From assembly GCA_037576195.1 (NCBI GenBank), contig CM075103.1, forward strand, positions 24,366,001 through 24,430,000: a DNA stretch of 64,000 nt, read 5' to 3'. Below, piece by piece: positions 53,535 to 64,000 of the stretch. The translations under genes were made by a program, and so were the position numbers. The notes under the pieces are model-generated. The model saw nothing but the letters and a program-made list of their open reading frames with translations. It was not told where the DNA came from and did no database searches. This DNA is from Phytoseiulus persimilis. Taxonomy: Eukaryota; Arthropoda; Arachnida; Mesostigmata; Phytoseiidae. Each line of letters opens with the position of its first letter. Positions within the stretch are counted from its first letter, which is position 1.

Positions 53535-54263
53535 GATTGCTATCTGAAGATAGGCTTTCGTTATTTCGGCAGAGACCGCCACGGAGCTGTTCCGGAAGTT
53601 GAGGAGTACCGAAACAAGGTCCGGGTTCAGGTTCGGTCCTGGGAGAAGATGATCGTTCAGCGACGTGGCTCCCCTGTCCCCCGATGAACAATCGAAGACA
53701 AGGCGCCATTTCTCCGATGTTTCCGTTTTCGTCACCACCTCGTGGTGGGGCATGAAGTAAGTTCCGTCGATGGCGCTGGATTCCTCAGGGTTCATCACCC
53801 CAACCTCGGAGGCATGCCCTTCAAGCACAAACCTCATTATTTCGTCATGATAACGCTGGTACTTTGCGGGATCCCTCGACAGTCCTCGGAGTTTTTGCTC
53901 GAGTCTCCGGAGTGCAACGGATTTGTTGTTTGGGAGCTGCTCGATCGTCGAGCGCTTGGGGAACGTGACTACATTGGCTGAGAAGTCGTCAAAAGCAACA
54001 CCCGCCGCGATCCCGGTGATGACACGAAGCAGTCTTCCGAACGTGAATCGTGAGCCATCGTACGCGAGGCCTGCCCTGAACTGTTTGACAGCCTCCTCCT
54101 CGTCCGCTGACAATTGCGCCGAGGAAGATGGCTCGACTATGCCAACGGTCTCCAGGGTCCAAAGTTTCTCGAGAACCTCTGCTGGCGAGGTGGCCGAAAG
54201 AGGTTCGACCCCAACTGTAGCGGCACAGCAGAATGTGTGCACGGTTTTCACTGCGCCCTTCAC
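53535..54263 (-). pseudogene. BEL reverse transcriptase fragment
   Basis: Characteristic BEL RT blocks appear in order: LWTLETVGI, LPNNKSVALRRLEQKL, GTYFMPHHEVV, WRLVFDCSSG, SLNDHLLPGPNLNPDLVSVL and AEITKAYLQIAI, where Glu stands in place of the usual catalytic Asp. The rest of RT, RNase H and integrase is missing at the CopC junction. Confidence 0.88.
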
Positions 54264-54274
54264 GTTATGGTACT

Positions 54275-54907
54275 AGTCTGTTTGGCTACCGCAAAAATAA
54301 ATCGCCAAAACGGCGCTTTTCAAGCCCGCTCCATCGAATGCGGGAGCCAAACAGACTAGGGTCAAGAGCATAGGTAGCGAGCCAGCGCAGGCGGAGAGGA
54401 GGTGAAGAGAGGAAAGGCTCAGAATAAACAGAGGCACGTGCCGAGTTCAATATGACAAATCGGGGAAGCTCTTTAGCTCTTGAGGGCGCGCGAAAACTTC
54501 CACACCGCAGGCCCACATGTTGACGACAGCCCTGCTTGAAGCAACGGTACCGACTTCCTACACGTTGCATTCGATGCTTCTCGTCACAGAGTCTAACAGT
54601 AGGAATCAGGTTACGGGAATGCAGGAAATAGAATGCCTCGGTTTCAGTCTTCAGAGCTTGAATGATCTCTTTGAGCAACATCTTGAAAAGTTGAAAGAGA
54701 ACCGGACCACGGAAAACAAGTACGACACAGTTTCAGAGAATTTCTTCTCTATTCCGACGTCCGCCACCGTGGAAGCTTTGAATCCACGAGCGGTTCGCGG
54801 CCGCGACGTTTCCCTCAGTCCGCCGCAGGATCGAAATCGCTCCCCGTGTCGGCGCGCTTTGGTCGCCTCAAGTCGCCCAAGTTGGATTTGCGGTAGCCAA
54901 ACAGACT
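54275..54907 (-). mobile_element. Merlin-like TIR element, 633 bp
   Basis: Perfect 21-bp terminal inverted repeats AGTCTGTTTGGCTACCGCAAA (54275-54295 and 54887-54907) bound the element; a third partial copy lies near 54338. The minus frame 54681-54286 resembles the N-terminal part of Merlin/IS1016-type transposases (YRCFKQGCRQHVGLRCGSF), but the catalytic domain is missing. No convincing target duplication is seen. It interrupts the BEL pol between protease and RT. Confidence 0.65.
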
Positions 54908-55366
54908 ACAACCCAAGTTATTTCCGAATGACGTCGGGCCACCCACGACCCAACCGAATCGGCTCGGATGTGCCACGATGTTGTCAACCACGGTCTCGGG
55001 CCGTTGAGACCGTACCAAGTTGTTGTACATTTGATCCATTCCGATAAGGATCGATGGAGGAGATTCGTTCCATCCGTCGAGGTACGATCGGTCGGCGACC
55101 TGATGCTCCTTCTGGAATCGTCTAAGGGCATCCGAGACATAGGTCGGTCGACTGTTCGGTGGGTGGACACCGAAATCGTGCTCCATAGCGAGGATCTCCA
55201 CTACCTCGGTGTTGTCGAATGAACTTGCGAGCCGGATGTTGAACACGGGGGCACCTCGGATCACATGAGTGCTTGCAAGCGCCTGGAGATTCAAGTCGCG
55301 GGCTCCGACCGGGGACTCACTCAACATCTTGCGCAAGCTGGGGGATCGGGGTCCTGAGCCCCCCAT
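54908..55366 (-). pseudogene. BEL protease region
   Basis: The segment contains the BEL post-protease block SILIGMDQMYNNLV and the FGWVVGGPT motif. The frame is open from 55366 and runs into the Merlin-like insertion at 54907. Confidence 0.75.
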
Positions 55367-55902
55367 TCACAACGTAGGCGGAAGATGTCCAGAGCAGCGC
55401 ATCATCGACGGTTTCAGCAACCACACAACATCCTGCACAACCGCGCTGGCTGTCGCAGGGCCATCCTGGTGCATGGACGTGTAGTGAAGGGGTGATTTAC
55501 ACTTTGAACACGGGGAACGGGGACCACGGCACTCATTTGGGCTGGTGTGGGCACTCCGAAAACACTTTTCACAACGTCGTTGCGCCGCGAGGATGTCACG
55601 TCGTCTTCCGAAGGGAATGTCGGCCGAGCACCTGGAAGAGGAGTGCTCAGGAAGCTCGCAGAAAAGGCATGGTCGCGGTCTGAACCCTGTTCTCTGGGAC
55701 TTTGTGGTTTTCGTCTTCAAAGCTGCAGCAACGATGGTACCCCTCGGGCGCTGACCGCTAGGTTTGCCCTGAATTTGGCGTTCACTACTCTCTTTGTCGC
55801 TTGCCGGTCGATTAGCTTCGTCAAAATGCTTGTTGTCTTTCCAATCGCAGATTCTCACGCGCAGGAAATCGATCATTTTTCTGACTTCGACCACGGCTTG
55901 GT
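55367..55902 (-). pseudogene. BEL gag, zinc-knuckle region
   Basis: The triple Cys/His array typical of BEL Gag is clear: CLFCELPEHSSSRC, then RCEKCFRSAHTSPNEC, then CSKCKSPLHYTSMH. Upstream is a conserved LRVRICDWKDN block. The N-terminus is removed by the 55903 repeat. The product would bind element RNA. Confidence 0.85.
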
Positions 55903-56079
55903 CGGGTATAGGAACTTTGCCCGCAGTGTTTACTATATGAACGCATTTTCAGAGAGAGCGGCCTCCGCCAGCTTGGCGATCTGCTACGGGAACGCTGAGA
56001 GCTGTTGCTGGGAGACCGCGACGACAGCGGGGAGCCTAGCGGAGCTACCGAGCATTTCAAGCAAGATCCAGGCGCGGAA
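55903..56079. repeat. Single TIR copy of the MULE-like element
   Basis: This stretch is almost identical to the left terminal repeat of the element at 4734-5605, from GGTATAGGAACTTTGCCCGC to CCAGGCGCGGAA, and then diverges. It truncates the BEL gag. The other end is not found nearby. Confidence 0.8.
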
Positions 56080-56340
56080 GTGTCTAGGACACAGGGACGC
56101 AAACACGAGGGAAGCGCGCAGACGGAATCGAGGGAGAGGAGGGTCGTTGGGTTCGTTGGGAGCATCCGCTCTGGTACCCTCGGTCCGATGACGGATGATA
56201 TGATTCAATGACATAATTGGTAACAACTTGAGTGGCATAGCGAGCGAATTCCTCATTTGTGCCAAAATCGAACGGTCGGCGTGTTGAGGTGTCACCAGCC
56301 CTATTCTGAATACGATACAATGAAGGAGATTCGAGGGTTC

Positions 56341-56580
56341 TTGTGCGTTTGGCCCCCTCTTCTAAAATCACAGCCGGCTAACCCGCCAGCCGACAGCCAA
56401 CGATGGCTGACGCGGCGGCTGGAACGCCGCTTCCAAAGGCGCGATATTCGAACTGCCTGAGGAAACTCCGACCCGTTTCTTAACTTCGTTGACTTCTTCT
56501 GTACCGCCGGCTGACGGGCTGAGAACTCGCCATTTAGGCTGTTTTTCGCGCCGCTTCCGAAGAGGAGGCCAAACGCACAA
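56341..56580. mobile_element. MITE, 240 bp, with about 24-bp TIRs
   Basis: The ends TTGTGCGTTTGGCC and GGCCAAACGCACAA are inverted copies, extending inward over CCTCTTC. The interior is GC-rich with nested short inverted repeats (AGCCGGCTAAC ... GCCGGCTGAC). No coding frame and no clear target duplication are seen. Confidence 0.6.
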
Positions 56581-58412
56581 GTACCGATTTGAGATCATCG
56601 AAGAGTTCTACCTGAGTGGTACCCATAGTTTCCTGAAGCTCTCATCGAGATCAGAGTCGATGAGACCACTTTTCCGAATCCGTGGGAATATGAACCGTGT
56701 TGGGGATAATCTGACTTTATGTGATGGTGCTCGCTCTGGTGAGCTCGTGTGGTGTGATGGTCGTGGCGAGTATGAGGTTAACGATGTGAGAGGCTTTTCC
56801 GTGTACTCTTTCAACCGCGAACGACAATTTTCCGACAGACGATGGATGAATAAATATTGCTGCACAGACGGAATATTCCACGAATTGGTCTCACACTGAC
56901 CAGCCTAATTCGACTGCGTGTTGTCGAATTTTCTGGAATATATATTTCCTGGAGACCATACAACACTGGGTGCGGCAGCTTGACCGGAGCCAACAACGAA
57001 CCCTCCATCATTCGGAACGCGACGAGTCTCATGGAAGCTGGCGCAGCCAATCTTTCACTCTTTCCCTCGGAAGTGCTCGAGGTCCGCCGTCTTGTTTGCG
57101 TCCCTATGACCGGCTACCAAAATTCCGGTGATAGGGCCCCAGTGTTTACAGTCCGTTCAGGCGGATGGATGCATTCGTTCACGCTCTCCGTGAGAGGGCG
57201 ATGCTGGATGCCGGCGAGATATGGGGGAGAAGCCCGCTGCCTTAGCGGAGATTTCTATGAGCCAAGAGCCGGTGCTGCGCGACAGTGAGATTAAATCCAG
57301 GGGCGGCGCAAGGATTTTTTCTTTGGGAAGCTGATTTTGGCGGGAAGATTCTCGTGAATTCCTTTGGGAGATTTCCACATGCACTGTGTGAGGGAGTTGA
57401 GGGATTCCAGATGTTCCCAAGATTGGCTAGTGCTTGATCCCATTCTTATATGACTTACGAAGAAAGAAGGAGTATTCCACATGGAACTCAGGACCAGGAC
57501 CGCTCAAACTCACAGCTAACACAACAGCTTGCGGATATCCGAAAAATTGTTCCTAAATCGTCATAAGGTCGGACCCGGCGAAATAATTTTAGGAAAGCTC
57601 AGCTTCCCGACCCTCAGATTCGGGATGCTTAAGCTTGCTTAGCTTCCCGCTGGCGCCGCACACGTAGAATGAAATCATCCGAGGAATGCGTTTTCCCCAC
57701 AGGAGTCGAAGGAGCTCGACGGACGGCAGCCGCAAGGGGAGTCGCGAACTTTTTCTTCCGAGCCCAGGTATTGCGAATCTTGCCGCTCGAGTGATGTCGA
57801 CTAGTCAGTGTTTTCAACCTGGACGTGGACCGACGAAGGCAATGCTTTTTTCCTGCGTGCGAGAACAACGAGTCCCACGGAAAACTTCGCGAATCGGAAT
57901 TTAAAAGCGAATCGGAATTATGCTCGACATTCAGTCGGGACGGTCTCATTCCGTTCACGAGTGTTTATGATATCATCAGAGTTTACGCGTTTATATTATG
58001 TGATAGCAGTCTACGAGAATTTATGGTTTGAATTATGATATGAACCATGGCCTAATGAAGCTCTGCCCGATTTCAGGACCAATCGAACAAATCGGTCAGT
58101 CTAGCACAAAGCCTTCCTGTTGTCAGCTCCTACGAGTCCGCGCTTTCTTCGGGAAGCCAGAGCCAGGTTTCCGAGTCGGAGTCATCGTCCAGGAGTCTCC
58201 TGAAGAACCCTGGACTCCTGACGGATTCCGACTCTCTCGAGTCCGAGGTGTGCTAGGGTACTAGGATAATGAATTGGAAGTCGTCGATTTCTCCGTCGTC
58301 CCGGAGATTCCAAGACGCTGGGATTCTGCCATCGTTGGCTCTCGTGGCTTTGCTCGGTCAGGAGAGAATGTGTGGATCCCCGCGCTGGTGTATCGCATGA
58401 TTGATCTCGCGT
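56581..58412. other. No gene recognised
   Basis: Several frames of 60-145 codons overlap on both strands (for example 56489-56899 and 56857-57288 plus, 57958-57629 minus) without motif, signal or conserved composition. Nothing is claimed. Confidence 0.35.
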
Positions 58413-59180
58413 TCACGAGGACCGAGCCGAGGTCCCAGCAAGGGTCATAGACACCAGCTTCGCGCAGAGGATTCGCATCGTTGGATTAGAGGGAACGGAT
58501 TGTAGGCAATTAGAGGAAACGTAATTGAGGAATGGAGTGAAGCCGACGTTCAATTCCTGAGATTGATTCGCGAAGTAGTGGAACGCACCTTGAATCAAGG
58601 GTGCTGGCAGCAGAGGGAGTGCAGTGAAGGCAAAGAAGGCAGAGGGAATTCCCCCTCGACGGCGGCTATCGTTCGCCAAGCCCGCTTCAGGGCTCCTGGT
58701 TTTTCGCACCAGACTTCGAGAATAATGGAACAAACATCCATCGAGTTCCGCTTCACGGAATCCGCGGCGGACAGCCTTGCGCATTGCGTCGTGCCAATCT
58801 CCCATGTAGGCCGGAATGTTGAATGGCCCTGGCGAGTTCTGCTTCAAGCACTGGAAGATGAGTTGATGAGTTCCAAAGTTCGCCTTATTCATGGAAGCGC
58901 AGGCGATTATGCCCACATACTGGTTCCAGTTCCCATGAATGGTGAACAGTTGCTTACAGATCTTCCGGGGCACGGTTTCATAGGTGGCATCTGCGTGAAT
59001 CACAGCTGCTTCGTTGGAAAGCCGGAGTAGGGTCGCGGTTGTTAGAACAACAGTTTCGAATTCGGGGCTACAGAAGCTCAGGATACGCTGGTGGTCACTA
59101 GTCGAAGTGAAACCAGGGATGTCATCCGAAGAATTTTCCAGGTGCAACCCGCGCAGAGACTTCACCCTGCTTGGCCGCAT
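58413..59180 (-). pseudogene. Mutator-like (MULE) transposase fragment
   Basis: The core of a MULE DDE transposase is visible: AAVIHADATYETVP (first Asp), LFTIHGNWNQYVGIIACASM, YMGDWHDAMRKAV (second acidic block) and GCLFHYSRSLVRK (the C-x2-H block). A C-terminal helix region (FTALPLLPAPLIQGAFHYFA) follows. The N-terminal DNA-binding part and the last catalytic Glu region are not clear. A paralogous fragment lies at 63884-62993. Confidence 0.75.
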
Positions 59181-59874
59181 CTTGCTCGCATGAAAACGGA
59201 GGGTTCAAGCCTGCTTCACGGGTCCAATTTGTGAAGGAGGATCGATTGGGAGTTTTCGGCGATGTTTCGCGATAAATTACAGTTAGACCTTGCACAACGC
59301 TGATTCGCTATGACGCGGTTTTCCCGGTCGACCTTCCCTTGCGAAATGTGCCCGATAAGTTCCCTCAGAGGTTGTGAACTGACATATATTCCACACACTT
59401 CAGAGACACCGCCGTTGTGGAACGTTCGGGTGCGTGTCCACACGCCGCTCCGTTCTCGGGAATTCCCTTCAGACTGTTCCGCTCATCATCAATCGAAGCT
59501 CGATGCGCGTCGCAGGCGGCTTCTCCTATAGCTGCGGATCGGCTCTCGATCAAATTGTGCCCTCAGTGCATGAGGGATCGTCCGCGAACAGGGAAAAAGT
59601 GCGAATGGACAAAATTTGGGTCAATCGTTGATTGAAGAGTTTCCCGAAACCAGCTGACATCCCCGAATTTGCCTCAAAAGTAACCAAACACCATTATTAG
59701 AGAACTCCACGGCAAATATCCACAGCCAGGTCAGACCGAAGTCCAAAGATCGGTGTCTGGCTTCGACCGCTCCTCCTCTTCCTTCCCTGGTTGACCTGCG
59801 ATTCCCGCTGGGCATAGCGCTATGGAACACCCTATCTCTAGATCGTCACTGCTGGATGTATACCTACATCGTCA
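59181..59874. other. No gene recognised
   Basis: The region may hold the eroded N-terminus of the MULE transposase on the minus strand (59443-59216), but no zinc motif is clear. Confidence 0.3.
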
Positions 59875-59882
59875 CTGCTGGG

Positions 59883-60711
59883 CAGAGTTGGGCAGATTCG
59901 AATCATTTTGATTCGAATCATTTCGATTCGAATCTCTTCTGATTCGAATCATTGGATTCGAATCAGATCGGATCAGATGTGATTCGAATCGTTCTGATTC
60001 GAATCAAAATGATTCGAATCATTTTTGATTCGAATCACGTGATTCGATAGCTTCTGAGTCGAATCATTCTGATTCGAATCATTTCTGATTCGAATCAAGT
60101 GATTCGATGATACTGATTCGAATCATTTTTGATTCGAACCAGAGGATTCGAATCATTTCTGATTCGAATCAAGTGATTCGATGATACTGATTCGAATCAT
60201 TTTTGATTCGAACCAGAGGATTCGAATCATTTTCTGATTCGAATCCCTACCATATATGATCGGCTTAGTTTGTCAGTTTGTCCGCACATTGCTTTCCAAC
60301 TCTGGAGGGGTGATTCCGAGACCAATCTGGCCATTACTTCCCAACTCTGGAGGGGTGATTCCGTGACCAATCTGAGCATTACTTCCCAACTCTGGGAACA
60401 ACTGGGAAGTAATGCTCAGATTGGTCTCGGAATCACCCCTCCAGCTTTTGAAAAGTATGGTCAGACTGGTCCCGGACTAAGCCGAGTATATGTAGTAAGG
60501 ATTCGAATCGTGTGATTCGAATCAGATGATCGATCCTGATTCTAATCAAAATGATTCGAATCACTTTTGATTCGAATCAGCCTGATTCGACGGTTTTTGA
60601 TTCGAATCACTTTTGATTCGATGTTTCTTGATTCGAATCAGGTGATTCGAATCAACTTGATTCGAATCAAAAGTGATTCAAATCAAAAAGATTCGAATCT
60701 GCCCAACTCTG
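59883..60711. mobile_element. hAT-like MITE with GATTCGAATC repeats, TSD CTGCTGGG
   Basis: The 829-bp element starts CAGAGTTGGGCAGATTCG and ends with its inverse, CGAATCTGCCCAACTCTG. It is flanked by a perfect 8-bp duplication CTGCTGGG (59875-59882 and 60712-60719). The CAGAGTTGGGC ends and 8-bp duplication fit hAT elements. Most of it is irregular repeats of the palindrome GATTCGAATC (59898-60243 and 60502-60700). The middle carries a small Helitron-derived insert. No transposase is present. Confidence 0.85.
60244..60501. mobile_element. Palindromic Helitron-derived insert with two 5' ends
   Basis: Both ends match the 5' terminus of the 6-kb Helitron: TCCCTACCATATATGATCGG on the plus strand at 60244 and TCCTTACTACATATACTCGG on the minus strand at 60501. 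Between them lie four or five copies of the 45-bp unit, the first ones inverted relative to the last, meeting at AACTCTGGGAACAACTGGGA near 60395. The insert lies between A and T on both sides and has no CTRR end. Confidence 0.7.
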
Positions 60712-60719
60712 CTGCTGGG

Positions 60720-61802
60720 TGTATACAGCCCCAATTATTGGGACTCGAATAATCCGTCAAACTGATCTTCCCTCTCCTGACCTGACGGGAATCATACATT
60801 TCCGGGTTTATCATGTCTCCAAGCATTGATCTAGCCGTTCCGAATGCCGTAGCAGAAGGTGTTCTCTAGATGACTCAATTCAATGCTCGTTTCAATTCCA
60901 TGATCATTGGCTCATTCCACGATCAGCTCGCAGCCGATCGAACGCTCCGCTGAGACGGCGGGCTGCTCCCACTGATTTCGCAGGCATCTAGCACCGCCCG
61001 CTCACGGAGAGCTTAAGCTAATGCATCCATTCGACTGGACAGACTCTAAAGATTGGGGCCTTGTTGCCGCCACCCCATCGCTTCCGCCAAGTAGGATAAA
61101 GCCCAATTGATTTGGTATGGTCCAGAAGTCAGAAGCAGTGGGTGGTCTCCCGTCAGCTTCGGGAAGTCAGTGTTTGGAGGAAATTGTCTCGAGAGCCGAC
61201 GGTCTGCGATTCCACCCTGCCCGAAGGACTTCCTATCCTCCTAAGGTGGGGCTTGCTATCCGCGACTTCTGAATACGAAGCATTCTTAGTCGAGATTCAA
61301 TTCAATGTGAAGAAAGAAATGGGGGCCATGAAGCTCATGCACAAGACCATGGAACTCGCCTTCTGCTCAGCCTATTGGATTGCGATTCCTTCCGAGTTGT
61401 TCAAGGTCCTCACTGGGAAACTTAAATGAAGTTAGTCTAATCCACGTGATGAGAGCGAAGTAATCATAGTCTTAGTGATAGATTCCTGTGAGTTAGATAA
61501 TGGCCACAGTTTTCCCGTAAGAACGAATATAGTGCGAAACTCTCGTCGCCCCGTGACTCGGCGCCGCGCGGTAGAGACAGAGAAAGGATTATCTGAATGA
61601 ACTCCTGAAGAAACTTGGTGACTGCTGAGGTGTGGATCTCTTAGGACTTGGTGGCCCTGAAAAGGGCCATTTTCGTTTCCTTGAGCGAACAAACTTGAGC
61701 GGTAACTTTCCCATCCTCGCGAGATGAAGGACAGGCTTGTCATCAGCTGCTACTTCACAGGAACGCCGGACAGGAGCTCATTCGACTCGGTGCCGCAGAA
61801 TC
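60720..61802. other. No gene recognised
   Basis: A plus frame of 105 codons (61112-61429) has no motif. Nothing else is seen. Confidence 0.3.
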
Positions 61803-62360
61803 TCACCCATTATACGACGTCGGAAATGGTATATCCTTTTGGCAAAAGTTGATTTCTGGCTCTCGAGCACCATAGTCTGCGTACTTGAGAGCGGAGATTC
61901 CGCAACAAGATCCGTTTTGCTGCTGTGGGAGGTCCTGGACGTTCCTTAGATGCCATCCTCGGATATTCAATTGACTTTCTGTCTTGTCCGCCATTTCTTG
62001 GTGCAGGAAGTCGCGCAGCGTTCTGAGGCAATCGTCGTTTTGGTCGCCCAACGAATCCATATACTTGATCTCCCTGGACCGCAGGTCGATCATGGTCATG
62101 CACTAGTGGCTGTTTTTTACATGCACAGGAGAAAAGAGGATATCGTTCGCTTCCAGCGACGAACAGCGTCAGGATCCGATTTTATGATCGCGGGGAAGTA
62201 CATTTCAAAAGCGTAGACCTTCGGCCATTGTGGATTCTTTTGACTGCGTTTCACGATCAGAGCCCAGTAGGCATGATCTCATCGAGCCAATTGTCACCAC
62301 TCAGAGTTTCCAGATCACGGTGCCTCACTTCGAATCTCGAGATGTTTACGAGAACAGAAC
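61803..62360 (-). pseudogene. Ulp1/SENP-like cysteine protease (C48) relic
   Basis: The minus strand shows, in three frames, the parts of a SUMO-protease fold: DLETLSGDNWLDEI (substrate-binding start), RRWKRTISSFLL, MIDLRSREIKYMDSLG (with the catalytic Asp) and LPQQQNGSCCGISALKYADY (Gln and Cys; the usual GSDCG is GSCCG). The catalytic His-Trp step falls in a frameshift and is lost. The last block EINFCQKDIP matches the FsQ-D end of Ulp1. It lies 3' of a MULE transposase fragment on the same strand, as in MULEs that carry Ulp1 genes. Confidence 0.75.
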
Positions 62361-62992
62361 CTGCCGGCTTACTCACAGCCTCTTGGACTACCGTTGTCAT
62401 TTCATCTTAAGACACGAGGACTTCGTCGATTCGAGGGGCTTGCAAGCCGCGAAGAGGGGCGAGCGAGGCGCGCTCGATGAAAACGGAAATTTCGCCGTCG
62501 TGAAGGGGTCGACTGAAGGCGTGGTCTCCGAGATTCGGCAGATTAGGCAGGCAATCATGGTCTGCCTCGATCCAATGACTCCACTCTACGATTCGAGTCG
62601 GAGGCGTGCTTCGATCGTTGTGGAACAGTTCGTGATGCACCCCAGCTTGAATATTGGAAAACCGGTCAGTCAGAGTCAAAAGGATAGCGGAAGTTGCATA
62701 CATTCATCAAAGATTGGTATCCGACGACACATCTCCACCTGCTCGGTACTTCACCCGTTCCACGAACATCTTGGGTGAGATGAGTCCCGCGTCAAGGCGA
62801 TCCCACGAGAGTTCTTTCATGCGGCGGTTTTCCAGGGTCGTTTCACTTGGAATCGATCGGATGGGCAGATTTCCATGCTCATCTCGTGCCTCTTGGTCAA
62901 TCACTACGTCTTGCGCGATCTCGCAGAATAAGGCGGGAACGAATGCTCCTGTTTCATTCTGGTGTTCTCGAATGAGCGATACTGAGAGAATT
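62361..62992 (-). other. Minus-strand frames between MULE and Ulp1, unidentified
   Basis: Frames 63003-62707 and 62703-62407 are open and on the strand of the flanking transposase and protease relics. They show helical, acidic composition (for example ENRRMKELSWDRLDAG) but no family motif. They may be the N-terminal part of the Ulp1-like gene. Confidence 0.35.
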
Positions 62993-63884
62993 TCAATGTT
63001 CATCCTGCGTATATGGGGTCAGGACGAGGGAAAGGTAGAGCGGAAGGTTCGAGGAGTCAACTTTGTTGAAGCTTTCGTTACGAAAGTATTCCAGTAACGG
63101 CGTGAATCGGAACGAATTGGCGTCGATGAATGTTTGGAATCTGATTCTGGAGGTCAGGCCGAGGAGTTCGTTCAACGAGTCGAGGTTCATTCGCGGATCA
63201 GAAGACATCAGGGAGGAACTGACTTCAGAATTGGCAGCCATGGCTTCCTGTGCACTCTCTAGGAACGTTGGGGCTATATCCTCGACAGGGAGCAGTGGAG
63301 GTGCCGTAAAAGCGAGCGAGGGGAGGTAGAGCGAAAGGTTCGAGGGGTCAACTTTGTTGAAGCATTCGTTACGAAAGTATTCCAGGAACGGCGTGAATCG
63401 GAACGAATTGACGTCGATGAATGTTTGGAATCTGATTCTGGAGGTCAGGCCGAGTAGTTCGTCCAACGAGTCGAGTTTCATTCGCGAATCAGAAGACATC
63501 AGGAAGGAACTGACTTTAGAACTGGCAACCATGGCTTCCTGTGCACACTCTAGGAACATTGGGGCCATATCCTCGACAGGGAGCAGTGGAGGTGCCGTAA
63601 AAGCGAGAAACCACTCCAGGATTGGTCCAGGGCACCGGATTTCACCAGCGAGGCCGACTGCGGGATCCCTAGCGTGCTTCACCGTGGATTCGCACGCCAG
63701 GTAATTCGGACCGCACCGCTGCTCGCATGGCTCCATCCCAGTCACCCATGTAAGCTTCCGGACGGAAATCAGGGGCTTCGCGCTTCAACAGTTGGAAAAT
63801 CTCAGCATACGCCGCTGAATCACTCCACTTCATGGATACGCAGGCGATCATGATCACCTGAGCGAGGATAACAGAATCAATCAT
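62993..63884 (-). pseudogene. MULE transposase fragment with in-frame tandem duplication
   Basis: Frame 63884-63669 holds the acidic catalytic block (AYMGDWDGAMRAAVRSELPG). After a frameshift, frame 63745-62993 carries the C-terminal helical region (AFTAPPLLPVEDMAPMFLEC). That region occurs twice because 63025-63316 and 63317-63608 are tandem copies of about 291 bp, in frame (97 codons). It is homologous to the C-terminus of the fragment at 59180-58413. Confidence 0.7.
63025..63608. repeat. Tandem duplication, 2 x about 291 bp
   Basis: Two adjacent copies start at CGAGGGAAAGGTAGAG and CGAGGGGAGGTAGAG and end at GTAAAAGCGAG. They differ by scattered substitutions and keep the reading frame. 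Confidence 0.88.
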
Positions 63885-64000
63885 TCAGCGAGGCTAGATG
63901 ATACAATACGGGGGATTTCACTAGTTCGAACATGGCTCAATATTTATTCCACCAACGGTTGAATTCTGCTCACGTCGTTTCCGACGCGCTCATCGAAGAT

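Larger units (their letters stand above)
53530..55902 (-). mobile_element. BEL/Pao retrotransposon fragment
   Basis: The minus-strand order is gag zinc-knuckle region (55894-55367), protease region (55366-54908), a Merlin-like insertion (54907-54275), then RT (54263-53535). The element is cut on the left by CopC and on the right by a MULE-type TIR at 55903. No LTR is seen. Confidence 0.85.

Noticed and set aside
62230-62778. Plus-strand 182-codon gene
   Set aside because: It lies opposite the Ulp1-like relic, whose motifs fix the minus strand as coding.

Overview
The window looks like a transposon-dense piece of an animal genome, most likely an arthropod. There is no operon structure and no recognisable host gene. 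Instead it holds layered remains of non-LTR (LINE), Ty1/Copia, Ty3/Gypsy and BEL/Pao retrotransposons, a Helitron, Mutator-like (MULE), Merlin-like and hAT-like DNA elements, and what may be an old viral relic. The species cannot be named from the sequence.

Layout. 1-2279: 5'-truncated LINE (LINE-1). 2280-6243: degenerate repeats, a fold-back holding a solo LTR, and a MULE-like long-TIR element. 6244-8938 and 13502-15404: a broken P-loop ATPase and opposed ORFs, split by a complete CR1-like LINE (8951-13488). 15405-24856: a minus-strand Copia (CopD) whose integrase gene is split by a 6-kb Helitron (16977-22971) made almost entirely of a 45-bp tandem repeat. 25105-28223: a second LINE (LINE-2). 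28430-35195: Copia CopB, with a fold-back insertion and an internal tandem duplication. 35205-36465 and 45648-45914: pieces of a minus-strand Ty3/Gypsy. 36466-45642: an intact, very young Copia (CopA) inserted in that Gypsy. 45915-53530: a decayed minus-strand Copia (CopC). 53530-55902: BEL/Pao with a Merlin-like insertion. 55903-64000: MULE transposase fragments, a Ulp1-like protease relic, a MITE and a hAT-like MITE.

The most striking object is CopA. It has 331-bp LTRs differing at one base, a perfect 5-bp target duplication (CTGTG) and an intact gag-pol frame. A small cysteine-rich membrane protein gene overlaps the pol end. About 3.5 kb on the opposite strand before the 3' LTR holds three genes, two of them predicted type II membrane proteins. 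Each antisense gene ends at its own AATAAA, and one has a 74-nt GT-AG intron. CopC, a different Copia lineage, has the same order: pol, small Cys-rich ORF, about 4.5 kb of opposite-strand membrane-protein relics with an intron, then 3' LTR. CopB keeps the small Cys-rich gene and perhaps a stub of the antisense block. This suggests a lineage of Copia elements that carries an env-like sense gene plus a conserved antisense cassette with its own expression signals.

Only CopA looks functional. CopB, CopC, CopD, the Gypsy, BEL, LINE and DNA-transposon genes all have stops, frameshifts or truncations. Functions are read from motifs by eye, without database searches.
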